In this document: positions 32,915-46,500 of the stretch, one piece after another
Layout: every line of letters starts with the position of its first letter
How positions within the stretch are numbered: the first letter of the stretch is position 1
Assembly (NCBI GenBank): GCA_963920665.1
Contig: OY987265.1
Location: 7,259,001 to 7,323,000 of the forward strand
DNA from: Straminergon stramineum
Lineage: Eukaryota; Streptophyta; Bryopsida; Hypnales; Calliergonaceae
Direction of reading: 5' to 3'
Length of the DNA: 64,000 nt
Made by a program: the position numbers and the translations under genes
The notes under the pieces: generated by a model
Seen by the model: the letters and a program-made list of their open reading frames with translations, nothing else
Database searches by the model: none
Told to the model about the DNA's origin: nothing

Positions 32915-35340
32915 CGGATTGCTAAATGACGTCTCCGAAATTGCCTTGTCGAACAAAGAAACGTTAAAATTGAAGCTCTCAAGCTATTCCGGCAGAGGCT
33001 ATATCAAAAAAATTGAACCTCCGGAGCTACTGCACTGCTTGCTCTAAAGAACTTGACTAGAAAGCAGTCTGGCACTCCGCGAAAAAACTCTAGAAATTAA
33101 ACCTCGCACTCATGTGAAGTATTCTCTTTCCAAGCGCTAGAACAGAGAAGAATACTGCAACTTGTGAGTGGAAAGTGGAAGCCGACGTACGATTGTGCTC
33201 CAGAGCCGCAGATTGCAGATGCATATCACGTCGGTGAGCTCGATTGAGGACAAGAAGCAACAAGACAGCTAGCGGCACCTGTTCAGAAAGGATGCTTCCC
33301 GCGCGTGCTGGTCAGGCAGGACAGGGTAGAAACGTCCAGAACAAGAGCTCACACAACTACCGCCTCAACCATCATCACTCAAATATGTATCATTATAGCC
33401 GTATACAAAAGCAATTCATCCAAACGACGTTGGACGCTGGCTATGGCAGGCTCTTCGATCGATGCACGCTTTCTTCAAACGGTTCGCACGCTCAATCGGC
33501 TAGTCGGATTCCACCTCCATACGGTCACGAGGGGCTTAATCACACAACTAATCTCCAGGAACGGGTCTTCCACTCTTTCGCTCGCCATCCAACGGCATTG
33601 AATGTGCCCACCTACTCACGGTGAGCATCCTCTATCTGGCATCTCATCTTTTATTAGCACAAAGACATGGTCTTTGTCAATAGTCGTACATCTGAAAACC
33701 CTTTTTCGAGGATACTAAACGTGGGGTATTTCAACGGTGTGAAAGGTGTCACATGCTAATTTTTCACAGGAGGAATTGTGTCGTTGGTACTATTGACGAG
33801 TTTCACGGCATGAACTGGAATCCTACGGCATCTACAGGGCTATCTACGGCGCCTGATAACTTTCATCTTGAACGGTTGTTATGAAATTCGGGAACGGCTG
33901 CAGCATCAATGACACCAGTCAATTTTATGTTGGGAATGACAATCCTCCGTGTCCTATTCCTGATGCCTGACGATTGGTGGTGTTAAAGCTTGTTGATCAG
34001 CGCGACCGGCAGTCGCGTCAGCTTCGCCTCTCGAATCCCGCCCACCTTCACGAAAACCACCTCACTACAAATTTCAAAACCTGCAAATTTGTCTTCCAGA
34101 ATCCAGTAGATTTAGGGTCAAAGATTAATTGGGGATTCATCTTCTGAGAAATTTTCATTTCTATGCCACAACACTGTTCAACATAAGCGTTTTGGAAGTC
34201 CAGGTAAGGCATTCAATTAAAAATGAGAGCATTAGTGCCAGCGGCCTTTGGAGGTGCTCGTCCAAATGAATTTAATGCTTACAGCTTACGGTAAAAATTC
34301 AGGAGAATCGCATGCGATACTACAGTATAGCCTGATAAAGCATGGTTTTCTCGTTCCACACATCAAAGTAGAATTGACCACCGCTTGTCGTGATAGAATA
34401 TGCAAACCCTAGGATCCTTAATCATCGGTGCATTGAATCATTTTATCTTCTAATGTTCGGCGGTCAGCAATTCAGCATAGGACGGATGCTCTTCGGGACC
34501 GACTCAGATCGCCGACGAAGCGACTACTTTCCATTTCAAATTCCAGACCCAGGAGGCCAGGATCCTTCCCTTGCTCTTGACCGAGTCATACATTCCACAA
34601 CATTCTCTTATCTCTTTGCCTCACCACAATTCTAAAATGAAAACCAAAATGAACAGTGTCTGACCAGGTTACTAATCCTGTTGGGGCTAGCCACGCATTC
34701 TGTTGCAAATAGGTGGCATGGTGGCTGATCACGCCCGCCGCAGACTGCAAAGCAACCACCGTAAGAAATTCACTCAAAAAATTAAAAAAATCACTGGTCA
34801 CAATGCGCACAGCAACACATTCATCATATCCATGCTGGGTTGAGTTTACAAATTAAAAAAACTCTGACCCAATATGCGTCCGAATTCCATTCGCTCAATT
34901 CCTACAAATTCCGGAAAAACCCTAACTTATCCACAGTGCGTTTGACCACTTTCCCTTTGATTCCGTCGCCATGAGTGAGTCAAAACATGTGATGTCGTGC
35001 AGTACTGTTTGGTGAATTACCTCTGGGATTGGAAGCTCACACTTATGTTACTTATCTTGATCGGTCACTGTAGCGTAAAGATGAAAACAAACAGGAAGTG
35101 AGAGTTGTGGTTTTCACTTCCGTCCTTTACTCTTGGCGCTTGACAGAAGGTGTTTGTAAACAATCGTGGACGGCGATGCATCATCGACTAAGCTTGAAAT
35201 ACAGTACAAGTTTTCTTCTTTTCGGCGCAGGGATACTACGGCGCCTCGAAGTGCTGGAAAGCATAAGCAAAAGGTTAGTCTGTGGCGGAGGGGCTGCCCT
35301 CACTTGCTTTAGGTGGAGTTTTTGAGCTCCGTGTGAATGA
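32915..35340. other. Upstream region of the second VQ gene
   Basis: CpG-rich over 33.1-33.6 kb and 34.0-35.3 kb, so probably leader and promoter. AAACCCTAA (telo-box) lies at 34917-34925. Overlapping frames at 33244-33624 and 34390-34635 carry no recognisable domain. Confidence 0.4.
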
Positions 35341-38300
35341 TTTGTTGCCTAATGCTGAGTCGGTTTGGGAGCAATGGTTGCTTAACCCCTAAAGATCATT
35401 GATTATTTTTCAGGTGCAGGGAACATAATTGAAATATAAAAACATTTTTCAAACTTTCAACCATACAAATTTGTACTCCGTAGTCCATACGAAACTACTT
35501 TAGGATTGTAATTCAGAATTGTATGGAAAAAATTTCAACACATTTGACTACATAGATTGTGAGATTGTAATGTTTGAAATTAGAAAAAAAAATATTATTT
35601 GGGGCCCTACCCAACTAGGTGAACATAATTTGACTCAACTTTGTGGAGAAAGAAGCATTGTCCAACTTTGGGAATTTGAACCATTGGATGAGTAGTTAGG
35701 TTAGGTACTTGCATACCAATTTTCAGAGATAGTGGAGGAACCTACCCAAAATCATCTTGATAAAAACAAAATTAAGACATATTATCAAAATTTGGGTATA
35801 TACAATTCTTACAAACTAATATGTTTGGATTCAAAAAGGTTGTAGTGAAAATGATTGTTTTGGTTGTTAAATACAAATGAAACTGATTAGTATTAATCAT
35901 GTGTTAGGACAAATATCTTCAAATCTATTCAAAGTAGATGCAACAATGGTTCAAATTGCAACCCATAGATCATTTATAACTGTACATGAAATCTCAAGTC
36001 TTTGATTCATTAAGAATCTACAAATTTGATTCAAATTAATGTTATCTACATTTTTCTTTCCATACAATTTTTTTGAAGTACACATACATCAACTTTTTAC
36101 AATACCAATGGAGGTAGGTCTTAAATGGTGTACAACAACATGAAGTAAAATATTCAAATCATCAAGGCTCAAAAAAGAAGCATAGGCATTTTCGGGTGGG
36201 ATTATGGAACTTGCCTCAACAACTGAGTCTATGGGTTGGTTAGCTTGGAAATTCATTCATTTCCAAACCATAATTGCTTTTTGCTTCAATTTTTTAGGAT
36301 CGTAGTACACAAAGGAGGACTACAACATTCATGTTTGTTCATTTGGATTTTGCCCACTCATTTTCAACATATGGCACATGAAGTGAAATTGAACAAAGTA
36401 CAAACTCAATTTTTGAAGTGATTGTATAATGATTTTTTTGAAATCATGAATTCTCGAGAACACTCTAGACGTTTATGAATAAATCACATGATCCTAAAGT
36501 TGAATTTGTTAAAAAATAAATTTTGATGAAGATTTTGAAATTACCTTTGGCCCAAGTATTTTAAAGTAGTTTTGGACCTCTGAACATGAAAGAATTTTAG
36601 GGGTTAAGGTACTTAAGATATACATACATTGTCATCCAAAATTTAAAAACTCAAGAGTTTTAAATCTAGTTCTTTCAAACTACAAAAGTAGTGTATATTT
36701 CTTATTGAAAGGGTTGTTCTTGCAACTAATTGAAGTGGCTAAAAGACTTGTTATTTTCAATTGCACTTTATAACATTGTTAGTGCAAATGGAGTAATCAT
36801 AGTAGGCTTCTAATCCAACTCTAATAAGTAGGTGAAAATATTCTTATCCTAAAGTCTTACAGTTTCTAGGGGATTCTTGGGATTCTGGGTAGGCTTGTGT
36901 GTGACTTCTATTTTTGACATGATTTTTTGAAACTTTTTTTGAAGATAGGAAATCACATTAATTTTCTAGAAATATAAATTTTATTTCAATAGGTACTTGG
37001 GAGCAAAATTTTGTCCACCCTAATTCAAAAAAGTAGTTCATAGAGGTGGCCGGGTAGCACAAAAAACAAACAAAATAATGATTTTTTTAAATTTAAATTT
37101 TTTTTCTCAAAGATTATAGTTTTTTTACATCTAAAGCTTTGATTTATTCCACTTGGATGAGTGATGTGAAAGTTATGGAACTTTTTTATTTACAAGCAAT
37201 CATTACATCATCTTGAGAAAATAACTTATAGAATTAATTTCTAAACTCAAATTTCACAATTTTTCAAAAAACAATTCTATATAGTTGAATTTTCTTGCTA
37301 GAAAAATCTCACAATTGGAATGAGTGTATTTCAATTCCATCTTACATCTATTGATGATATAGGTTTTCCTTCATACTATCTCATACCTACTTCTACTTAA
37401 CAATTTTCTTAAGAATGAAAAATCAAATGTGATTTCCCCAATTTTCATTTCATTAACATGAAAAATTTGAAAGTCGTAGTGCAAAAATTTTTAACTAAGA
37501 AGATTCAAAGCCAGAAAATCTAGTTGAGCAAGGTACAAAAAAACTTGTTTTCTTTAGTTTGAATTCAAATATCTTGCAATCTACCCAATTAAAGTTTTTG
37601 AAATTTCTTCCACACATTCCTTTAATAGTCTAGTATAAGATCCCATGTTGATGTATGAAAAAATATATAATTTTTAACTTTGTGCAATAGAAATAATAGT
37701 TTTGAATGTTTTTGATGAAAAATGGCTTGGGGACTGAAGGGGTTTTGAACTTTTGAACTTCTCAAGATTTGTGTGCTTGAAATTAGCTAACACTCACAAA
37801 ATTTCCAAAAATCAACTCTCTTCATTAAAAAGGGCTATTGATTAAATTTTATTCCCTTTTTTAGAATTTGTAATTGTGGGATCTTAGTTATAACTAGTAT
37901 TAGGGTCACATATAAAAAAATTGGAGTTTGAGGATAGCATATGTGTGAAAACAAAGACTACAAAGTGGACCAAAATATTTTCTCCAAGACTACCATTACT
38001 TAGTCGAGAAAGTGTATTGATTACCAAAATGTAAAAAATTATGTGTTATGTTTTTGGAAGGTAGGCAAACCTGACTTCCAACCATTGTATCTTCATAAAA
38101 ACTAGGTTCCTAAAAAGTTTGTTTCTTTCTGTATTCTTCTAAAACAAAATCAAAAAAGAACATAAAAAATTTTGATACTTCCTTTTAGATGCCCAAATTT
38201 TTCAAAAAACATTTTAGCTTGGAAGGAGCTTCAGGGGGTAATTCACTCTTTGGAACTATATTCTTCTTGGACAAGTTTTGTTCTTTGAACTTGTATAAAG

Positions 38301-38408
38301 TTGACATTGAACCCAATGAAATAAAACAATAATATATTTATTTCTACATCAATCAATGTATGAATGTTTGAACTTGTTGCTTTCTATTGGCACAATCTAC
38401 AATTGCCA
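35341..38408. other. AT-rich repeat-derived intergenic DNA
   Basis: Contains dispersed-module copies at 35461-35580 (minus) and 37563-37657 (plus). No gene is recognised. Confidence 0.5.
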
Positions 38409-38411
38409 ATA

Positions 38412-39773
38412 CACTAGAAGAAACCCCTAGTTTTTTTGACAAGTTAAAAAATGTGGAAATGCGTTTTTCCTAACGTCATGCATGCCCCCGTGGATGTCTA
38501 ACAAAATCCATCTAGATTGACGTGGCAAAAACATGCAAAAATTTGAGAAAACACGCCATGTTTTTGTTGTGACGTCTACTCAGACGTGATCAAAGAAGAT
38601 GCCAAATGTGCACCATGTGGCAGCCACGTCATTGCCATGTGGGTGGGCAGTGCCATGTCAGCAACATTTTCATTCTGGCCTTTGCTGACGTGGAACATGA
38701 TGTGACAAATGGAAAATTCATGACATGGCCGGTCTGTTGTATACTAGGTCTTGTCTGTTTGGACATTTGCTATGACATGCACATGTTTTTTTGGGTGTCA
38801 ATTATGACATGAGGTTAATTCTTTTGAACATCATATAGCATCTACTATGTGTTATAATACATCTGTGGAGACATGTAAATGACACAAATGATGTCCTCGA
38901 AGACATGCTTGATGTGCGTGTCTCAACTTTGACATTTTGCAACATTAACTTAGACATATACTATACATAGTACACCATACATAATAAACCATACATATTA
39001 TACAATACACCATATGTTATATGCCATACATGGTATATAATATAGTGTATACAATACATCATACACCATACATAGTACACCATATTTGACAACTATTTGT
39101 TATTGTGAGTACATGGACATGAGAATATAAGCTATTTATACAAGTGGGCTAGTAAGGAGGGAGACAAACCATATAGGATATCTCAAACAATACGATATAT
39201 ACAAAGTTGTTTAAGTTGATGTCACAAAAAACATTTGGACATCTCAGTTGACGTCTTAGATTATGTTGCAAAAAACATCTTGAAGTCTCCATAGATGTCT
39301 CAATTTGATGTCTAAAAAAACAATGTTAAAATCTCAAATGGCATCAAAGTGTACTTATGTGGCACACCACATCATCCTTGTAAAGTGCCACATAAGGTTT
39401 TTTGGGGGGTTTATTCAAAAATGTGCCATGTGGTTGCCCTTCTCTTGTTTTTTTACATTTCGTCAGCATTTCACCTCAACCTCTAGTAACCTCTAGAAAC
39501 TTACATGTAGTAAAATTGAACCCCTTTGCCAACATGGCAGGTCCATGTTTCCTTGGATGTTGTACAAAACATGCCTATGTTTTATCAGATGTCTTAGAGA
39601 ATATTCTTGTTGCACAAGACATGAACTTGTTTTTCCTGTTTACGACATCCACACATTTTCTTGAACATCCAACGAAATTTTGCCTTCCAAGGCCTCAATC
39701 TCATCTTTAACTCTTGTTTTGAAAAACATGCTTGTTTGATGATAACATAAAAAAAGGCAGGTTTCTTATAGTG
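38412..39773. mobile_element. Non-autonomous CACTA (En/Spm) element, 1362 bases, TSD ATA
   Basis: The left terminus is CACTAGAAGAAACCCC; the right terminus on the opposite strand is CACTATAAGAAACC. ATA flanks both ends (38409-38411, 39774-39776), matching the 3-bp duplication of CACTA elements. The subterminal regions are full of short GACGTC/GATGTC/GACATG-type words, as CACTA subterminal transposase-binding repeats typically are. The centre (about 38950-39080) is a degenerate ACCATACATA-type run. No transposase frame; mobilisation would need a partner. Confidence 0.88.
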
Positions 39774-39776
39774 ATA

Positions 39777-40710
39777 ATTTGTCTTATTTATTTGAAATTT
39801 TTTATTATGATTTTTCATATTTTTCTTATTCTTTGATTGGTTCAATCATTCAAAATAAATGGAGGTAAAAAATTTTAAATACCATAATGTAGACAAAGTC
39901 AAACATTTATCTACAAGAATAGCCCAAATCATATTTATCAATTTCATATACTTTGAGAAAGTGTACTAATTAACAAAGTAGAAAAATAAATTCTCTTACA
40001 AATTAAAAGTCATAATAACTATTTTTAGTTTATATATTACATTGTTAAAATAATATCTCAAAGTGATTATATTTTCAAGATCGTGATTGATCATTCTATT
40101 TATAATACAAATATATTCCATGATATATTCTTTGGAAGAAAAGAAAGTGAAGAATAGACCCAATTGGTGGCAAAATAAACTTAGCACATTACACTCTTGA
40201 AATTAATTACTAACTAAGTGGTCTATTTTCTAATTTAAAAGAAGAAGAATGAAGGTATTCAAAATGCTTTGACTCATTGACATGTTGTTACTTTGTTTTG
40301 ATTTATCTAAAGTATTGAGCTCCACGTTGAAAGCTTTGAAATAGAAAATTCATTCAATAGTTTTCTTGAAAATTCTCGTTTCTTGGCAAATGTCTTCATA
40401 AAATAGTTGAATTATTTATTAAAAACTCTCACACAGCCATCTTTATGAAATTAAATACTTTTGATGAGGATTAAATAGGGATCATGTTTATCAACCTATG
40501 AAGTAAAGGCATTCTTCACATATAATTCCTACATTACATCTACAACTACATTTATTATTTTAGTGGAAAGTGTACAAACTTTACTAATACTTAATCCTTG
40601 AAATAGTGGAGATGTTTTTCAAGAAAAAGTGTCAAAAACTGACTTCTTTTAGTGCATTGGAAAAAATGAAAAATAAATGTATTTTTTTGAACTTCAATTG
40701 TACAAATGTA
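39777..40710. other. AT-rich intergenic DNA, nothing recognised
   Basis: Very AT-rich, with no gene. The last bases belong to the repeat module interrupted by the next element. Confidence 0.45.
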
Positions 40711-40712
40711 TA

Positions 40713-41290
40713 CTCCCTTTGTCCCAAAATAAATCCAGGGGTTCCTAGCAATGTCTAGATTAACTCGTGAGCTGGTCCTATTTTTAAGGGATTAGGTAGT
40801 CACTATAGCTTCTAATAAACTCCACTAGGCATGAAAGAGTGGAAGTCAATAGTGAAGTGGCACATTTTGAAACATGCAAGGAAATTGACAAATTTCTCCC
40901 CTTTTTGGAACTGCTCCAGTGCTATCAATTTAGATCATTCTCCAACCAATGTTTGTATGGTGAAGTCCAATGATGTCCTCTATATTCAATTTTGACGATG
41001 TCTTGTGATTTATCCCTAGGAAATTCTCAACAAGAGATTTGTTAGTAGCAGTTGTTGTACAATTATGTGTTGAATTCATCACCTTTGGTTCATTAGAAGT
41101 TTCGTTTTGATTCACTTTGTAGGGATCAAATTGCTATATAGTGGTATTTGAAGATTCTTTTGTTCCGGGTGTAGGAGCTAGCTTCAATTGTTGTTGATCA
41201 AGTTGTGGAGGGATGATTTTTTCGCCATAATGAATTTAATTTGGGACAAGTATATTTTGAAACCCTGAATTTATTTTGGGATAGAGGGAG
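40713..41290. mobile_element. Stowaway-like (Tc1/mariner) element, TSD TA
   Basis: The left end CTCCCTTTGTCCCAAAATAA and right end TTATTTTGGGATAGAGGGAG are inverted repeats of the classic plant Stowaway terminus. TA lies on each side (40711-40712, 41291-41292). The terminal pairing extends through AATCCAGGG and CCCTGAATT. It interrupts a copy of the dispersed 100-base module: TTCAATTGTACAAATG on the left joins TTAGATTGCCATG on the right. At 578 bases it is longer than most Stowaway MITEs, with no transposase frame. Confidence 0.9.
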
Positions 41291-41292
41291 TA

Positions 41293-41372
41293 TTAGATTG
41301 CCATGAAAAATGTGAAGAAAAAATTTCAACCTATTTGATTGTGTAGATTGAAAGATTATAATGTTTGAAGTG
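41293..41372 (-). repeat. Dispersed 100-base module, copy split by the Stowaway-like insertion
   Basis: On the minus strand it contains TTCAAACATTATAATCTTTC followed by AATCTACACAATCAAATAGG, close to the copy at 3171-3270. Confidence 0.65.
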
Positions 41373-41769
41373 TAAAAAAAAAAAATTTTACATTTTTGCA
41401 TAGCAAAGTCAATGGACTTCAAGCACTATTGGATGAAAATTTTTGCTCTACAAAAAAATTGAGACTCTACACCCTTAAGCACTACATCTTGTTAGATATA
41501 CTCATGCAAAATTTAATAAAAAAATAACAAGTCTACCTTACTCTAAAATCACCTTGCAATACAAGGAGGTCAAGTAAATTGGCAATACACTAGTCATTTT
41601 TTGATGATTTCTTGAGTATAGTGAGGAAATTTTTTACTTGGAATCCAAATAAAAAAACTTAGAGACAAACATTTGAAATGTGGCAAAAAAATTTCAAGAA
41701 TTTTGAAATCCTAGATTTCAAGGTAATAGCATTGGTAGTAAGACAAATTTTTTTTTTTCAAACTTGCCC
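41373..41769. other. AT-rich intergenic DNA, nothing recognised
   Basis: No gene or structured repeat was identified. Confidence 0.4.
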
Positions 41770-42166
41770 ACTAAGGTTAAGGTGGAAACACCCAAAAGCA
41801 TCCCTGATCCCATCCTAGTACCTAGATATGACTAAATATGTCCCTAGACTTTAGTTAATGTGTCCTCCACATGTATAATTCTGATTGGCTGACACATGTG
41901 AAGGACTCATACTTAACTGTGATTCGCTGACAGTTGATTTTCGTAGAGTTCAAATTTGGGTACACCTACATGACACATTCAGTGGTCTAAGGAGCCAACA
42001 CTTTGAAAAATCTTAGAAATTACATACGACATCCAAAAAATCTAATTTTTTTTAATATTCATGATTTTCACTTGCTAATACTACAAAAATTATAATTTGT
42101 AAGAAAAGATGCCTCCAACTATGCTGAATTGCTTATATTGACGCTTTTGGGTGCTCCCACCTTAGT
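41770..42166. mobile_element. MITE-like element, about 30-bp imperfect TIRs
   Basis: The left end reads ACTAAGGTTAAGGTGGAAAC and continues ACCCAAAAGCATC. The right end on the opposite strand reads ACTAAGGTGGGAGCACCCAA and continues AAGCGTC. Three bases (TAA) are inserted in the left copy. The 397-base interior has no frame. The target duplication is not clear. Confidence 0.6.
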
Positions 42167-42898
42167 AGAGTTTTGACTCCTATTGAAATGAGATTTTTAA
42201 ACCAAAAGATTTTTTTTACAAGAACATGTTGTCTATTATATAAAATAAGTAGTGTCACAACCCTTGTCATGACTCATGTCACAAAATTTGTCATGTTTTT
42301 ATTCTTGAGAAATATCATCCACTAATATTTCATCCAATGTTCATGATGAAAACCTAGAGCACTATAAGCATTTATGTGATTCATTATGCATACGTTTCCC
42401 CTATTTCTTACCCGCTCTTGTGTGCCTTTGTCTCTGTGGCTACTACTTTCACGTACATATATGTATTTCTAGTATTATGTTAAGTACATGCATGACAAAT
42501 TTTATAAATTGATGAAGAATATAGCAAAAGATGCCAAAATTATCTAAATTTCTCACATTTTTCAAGGAACATAACTTCTGATCAAGACATCTAATCTGAA
42601 TTTTCTTTACATTCCTACACAAGAAGGGAATGTCTTTATCTTGTATCAAATTTTCAAAAGCATTTGATCATTTTTTACCTTCATCATCACTTCCCGAAAT
42701 TCCAATTGTCCCTTGAAAAGACATTTCATCTATTAGGAAATTTAAAATAGTATAATTGATGAATGACTCCAATTTGTATGCACTAAAGATCGTAGACCAA
42801 TTTTATAAATAGAAGGACCTCCTTAAATTAATTAATGTCCATGTTTGCTAGTAATTCTACTTTACACTTTTTATATCTTGCAAAACCAATCAATTAGC

Positions 42899-43340
42899 TC
42901 CAACTAAGGTAATTGGATTTAATTTTGACTACTTTCTAAAACCACACAATCTAGACTCTTACCTAAAATGTACTTCCATTATTCATGAGGGTCTACAATT
43001 GGTTATCCTAGATCCTATTTTCAGTAATTTGAAAATTTGTAATTTATTCATATTGTCGTGTAAACAAAGATCATAGCACACAAGAGATCAAGTATCACAA
43101 CCAACATCAAATGTACAATCAAAAACCAAGTAGGAATGTATGTCCATCTAACACTAAAATTTGATATGGAGTGACCCTATGTCACTTCACATGACAATAT
43201 GGTGACCAAAAAATGCATTCAAAGAGAATCTAGAATCCGATTCTGAATACCAATAAGACCCCACAAAAAGTTTTTCAATGTAATAAAGGGAACCATGCTA
43301 AATTGCTAATGTGTGTGATTCTAGGTGTAGTTACCTTATA
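42899..43340 (+). repeat. Dispersed repeat, direct copy of 51421-51704
   Basis: Shares CTAAAAT-TACT-CCATTATTCATGAG, TTTGAAAATTT, AAAAAATGCATTC, AGAGAATCTAGAATCC and GGTGTAGTT-CCTTAT with 51421-51704, and carries an extra 150 bases near 43050-43200. The two copies flank the carrier gene. Confidence 0.7.
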
Positions 43341-43551
43341 TTTCATAACTCTCTCTTGTCACTTTGATGCCACATGGTGCAAGGCGATTGAGGATAGTTC
43401 ATAACCCATCCACCATTTACTTCTTGAGAGCGCCGTGGATCTCCAAGCTTTGACGATCTTGATAAATTTGTAGGAGAGAGTTACGTCTGATACCGGCTCG
43501 CGGCTTGATCCATTATCTTGCACAAAATCAGGGTATGACTGAATATATGAA

Positions 43552-46500
43552 TCAGGAACTCAATTTCAAGCTCGTCAGCTTTGGAGCCTTTGGCTGAATG
43601 GTGACCACGGCACGAGCTGCCTTGACAAGCTCCTCCTTGATCATGAAAAGCACGGCCGCGGCCACCACACTCTGTACTATTTTGGTGCGCATGCCCTTGT
43701 AGAAGCCTCCCAGGCCTTCAAAGCGAATCATCTTTGCAACTGCATCCAACGTGCCTGCAATCAATTCAAAAAATCATCAGAAACATAGTTAGTGAGCCGA
43801 CATTTTCATCATAAAAATGGGGGGTCATGTCAAAAACTGAAATAGAAATGACGGCTACAAACTCAAATCAAGGAAAGCCTAGTGCAAACAGGATTGAAGT
43901 GTTTGAAGATCTTGAAATTATGCATGTTTTGATCATCGTGGGCATCTCCATCGCTAAGAAATAGTTCTAAGAGAATAAATTTATACTTTTGCTCCCACTT
44001 TGGAGTACGTTCCCAAGGAGATACACCACAATTTTCCTTTCTTCCAACACTATTGATAGAAATCAAGCCCCAGTAAACTGGAGGCATATGAACAGGTAAA
44101 CCCTGTTTATGTTTTTCTACCTTGTGTTTAAATTTTCAAGTCCCAAAAGTGTGTATTTGAAAATTTGACCCATGTAGAGTAATATGACGGTTACAAACTC
44201 CAATCTTCAATCAAGAAGCAGCTCAAGAAGTGATATAGAGGAAAAGAGATTAAAATTTGAGTATTGCGACCCACACCTGTGTATTGCAGAGCAGCGTGTC
44301 TCCCACCTTCCTGCTTAGCTTGGAGTCGTGACTGTGTGACATACAAAGAGTAAGACCAAATCAGTCTTCCTAAGCAATTGCATAGTTAAGATTTCAGTTT
44401 TTTGCCAAAAAAGAAAAGAAAAGAAGGTTTGGACATCAGATAACTGGCTCAGATGATGATCAAATAGAATAATACAATATAATATTTTTGGTGACTTCTA
44501 TAAAACTCATATGACATTGGAAAAGTTATTGAACTTGGTCGCACCTTTACAACCAAGAGAGGATATGTTACTATAGTTGCTCCAAGCTTCGCAATAGCTC
44601 CCAGAATAAAGACCTGACATGCATTGCAAGACTTTTTGGTTATTGAATTGACATCTCACATACTTGCCCCACTGACATTTGTACACCCCCTTTATAGCCA
44701 CAATTGTATGTCATTTTAAGTAGTCACATATAGACAAATTGCAACTAGAATTGCAACTAGAATTGGATGAAGTTCGAGAATGACATTTGAACATTATATG
44801 CCAAAGTTAAAAGAGGTAAAAGTTCGATTGGTAGTTTCTAAAGTCTTGCCCTTATATTAGTCTTTGTGATGAACACTTGCAATGAGCATCTATTTATTCT
44901 CTAGATTTACAACTGCATAGTTTTGTGAACCATTAGAGGTCGATAGGAGCCTTGTTGGACTTGTGCTATCTTCTAGCCAATGTTTTGACCCCCAATAAGG
45001 TTGAGAACTGAATTATGCTAAGTTCCGTTAAACAAGGATACCATCACCCTACAAAAACTTTGTTTCAATACATGGCGAAAATAAAAGATGAGCTGGGAAC
45101 AATGATACATCAGGAGCAAGACTACCTCAGTTGCAGACACATGTTTCAACCCCCTCTCATTTCTAGGCCGCTTCTTTGTCAGTTTCTTGAGCAAAGTTTC
45201 ATAGAGCATGAATTGTATTGAAGGATTGCTGACCTGTTGGGGAAAAAGCATCACACGAAGATATTTGAGAAAGTTGACCGAGAAATAGAGAACTTCACTT
45301 CACGTTAAATATGCGTAAACTACAACACATAGTAATCAACGTACAACCAACAAGATGACACTTCTGCAAGTGGTGCAATTACTACCTCGGTTATGAACTA
45401 TGTTAATGTTCTTATTTTGAGAAAGCAGCTATGGATTGCTATTTGATTCTGTAATACAGAATTGCAAATTTCAAGAAAGACATTACCATAATGAGAGTGG
45501 GCAAAACGCCTTTCCAAAATCCAAGCACCCCAGCCTCCTTGTACAAATCCTTCACCTATTGTGACATGCACGACAAGCAGGAAATTCCGCCAATTATACT
45601 AATTAAAATGCTGGCTGTATGAAATGAAAATACGAGAGAAAATCTAACCAACTTCGGGCAAATCAAGTCATAGACATTGAAAGCAACCAAGAGAAGCAGG
45701 TAAAAGTGTTTTCAAATGAGACAGAACAAAATTCCTCCCAGAATACTGTAGGTCGAGCAACAAGTAATTAATTGGCAAGTGCCAAAGTTAAAGAGACATA
45801 CTGTATCAAATGCTCCAAGGTGTGCTTTGGCAGGAGATCCACTGGGACTTGAAGCTGAAGTATAAGATCCACTAGCATCTCTTAGTCTGAGATCGTCAGT
45901 ACTAGCAGTTGCCGGAAACTTATTCTGTTTCTGTGTCTGAAACAAGCAGTCAACCAGGTGAAAAGGTATGTTAATAAATGTCTAAATTCAGATTAAGTCA
46001 TGAAATCAGCACGGATTTAAAAAAGAAGAAGAAGTTGATAATCAACTAGATCAATTGAGCAAGAGAGTTGGTTTGAACTATCATGGATAAAAATCAAATG
46101 AACCTCAACCTGCATACGAGTAACAATCACCCAGATAGGATTTGTGATCAAAACATTTGCACACCTGCATACAAATGATTTTATAAAATTTGTCAGTGTC
46201 CAGAATATTCAGAAAGTTCACATAAAGAAATGGACGTTACGAATATACAAAATCACGCACATTCCTACGCGCTTCACATACCAGAACCTTGCGACAAATA
46301 CAAGTACACAAGATTTGATCTTCGCATGAAAACTTCTCCACGATGTCGAATTCACAATACAAGAAGGAAAAGAAAAAAAAAGAGAAAACCCTATAATTTT
46401 GATATATGGAACATACCATAAACATTACAAGAGAGAAGCCTATTCAATCAGCCAGCCAGAAGAGGAAAAATCTGACCCGCTCAAAGCTGCAACAAACAAA

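Noticed and set aside
38606..39710. Captured host gene inside the CACTA element
   Set aside because: Open frames are short and built from the subterminal repeats; no protein family recognised.
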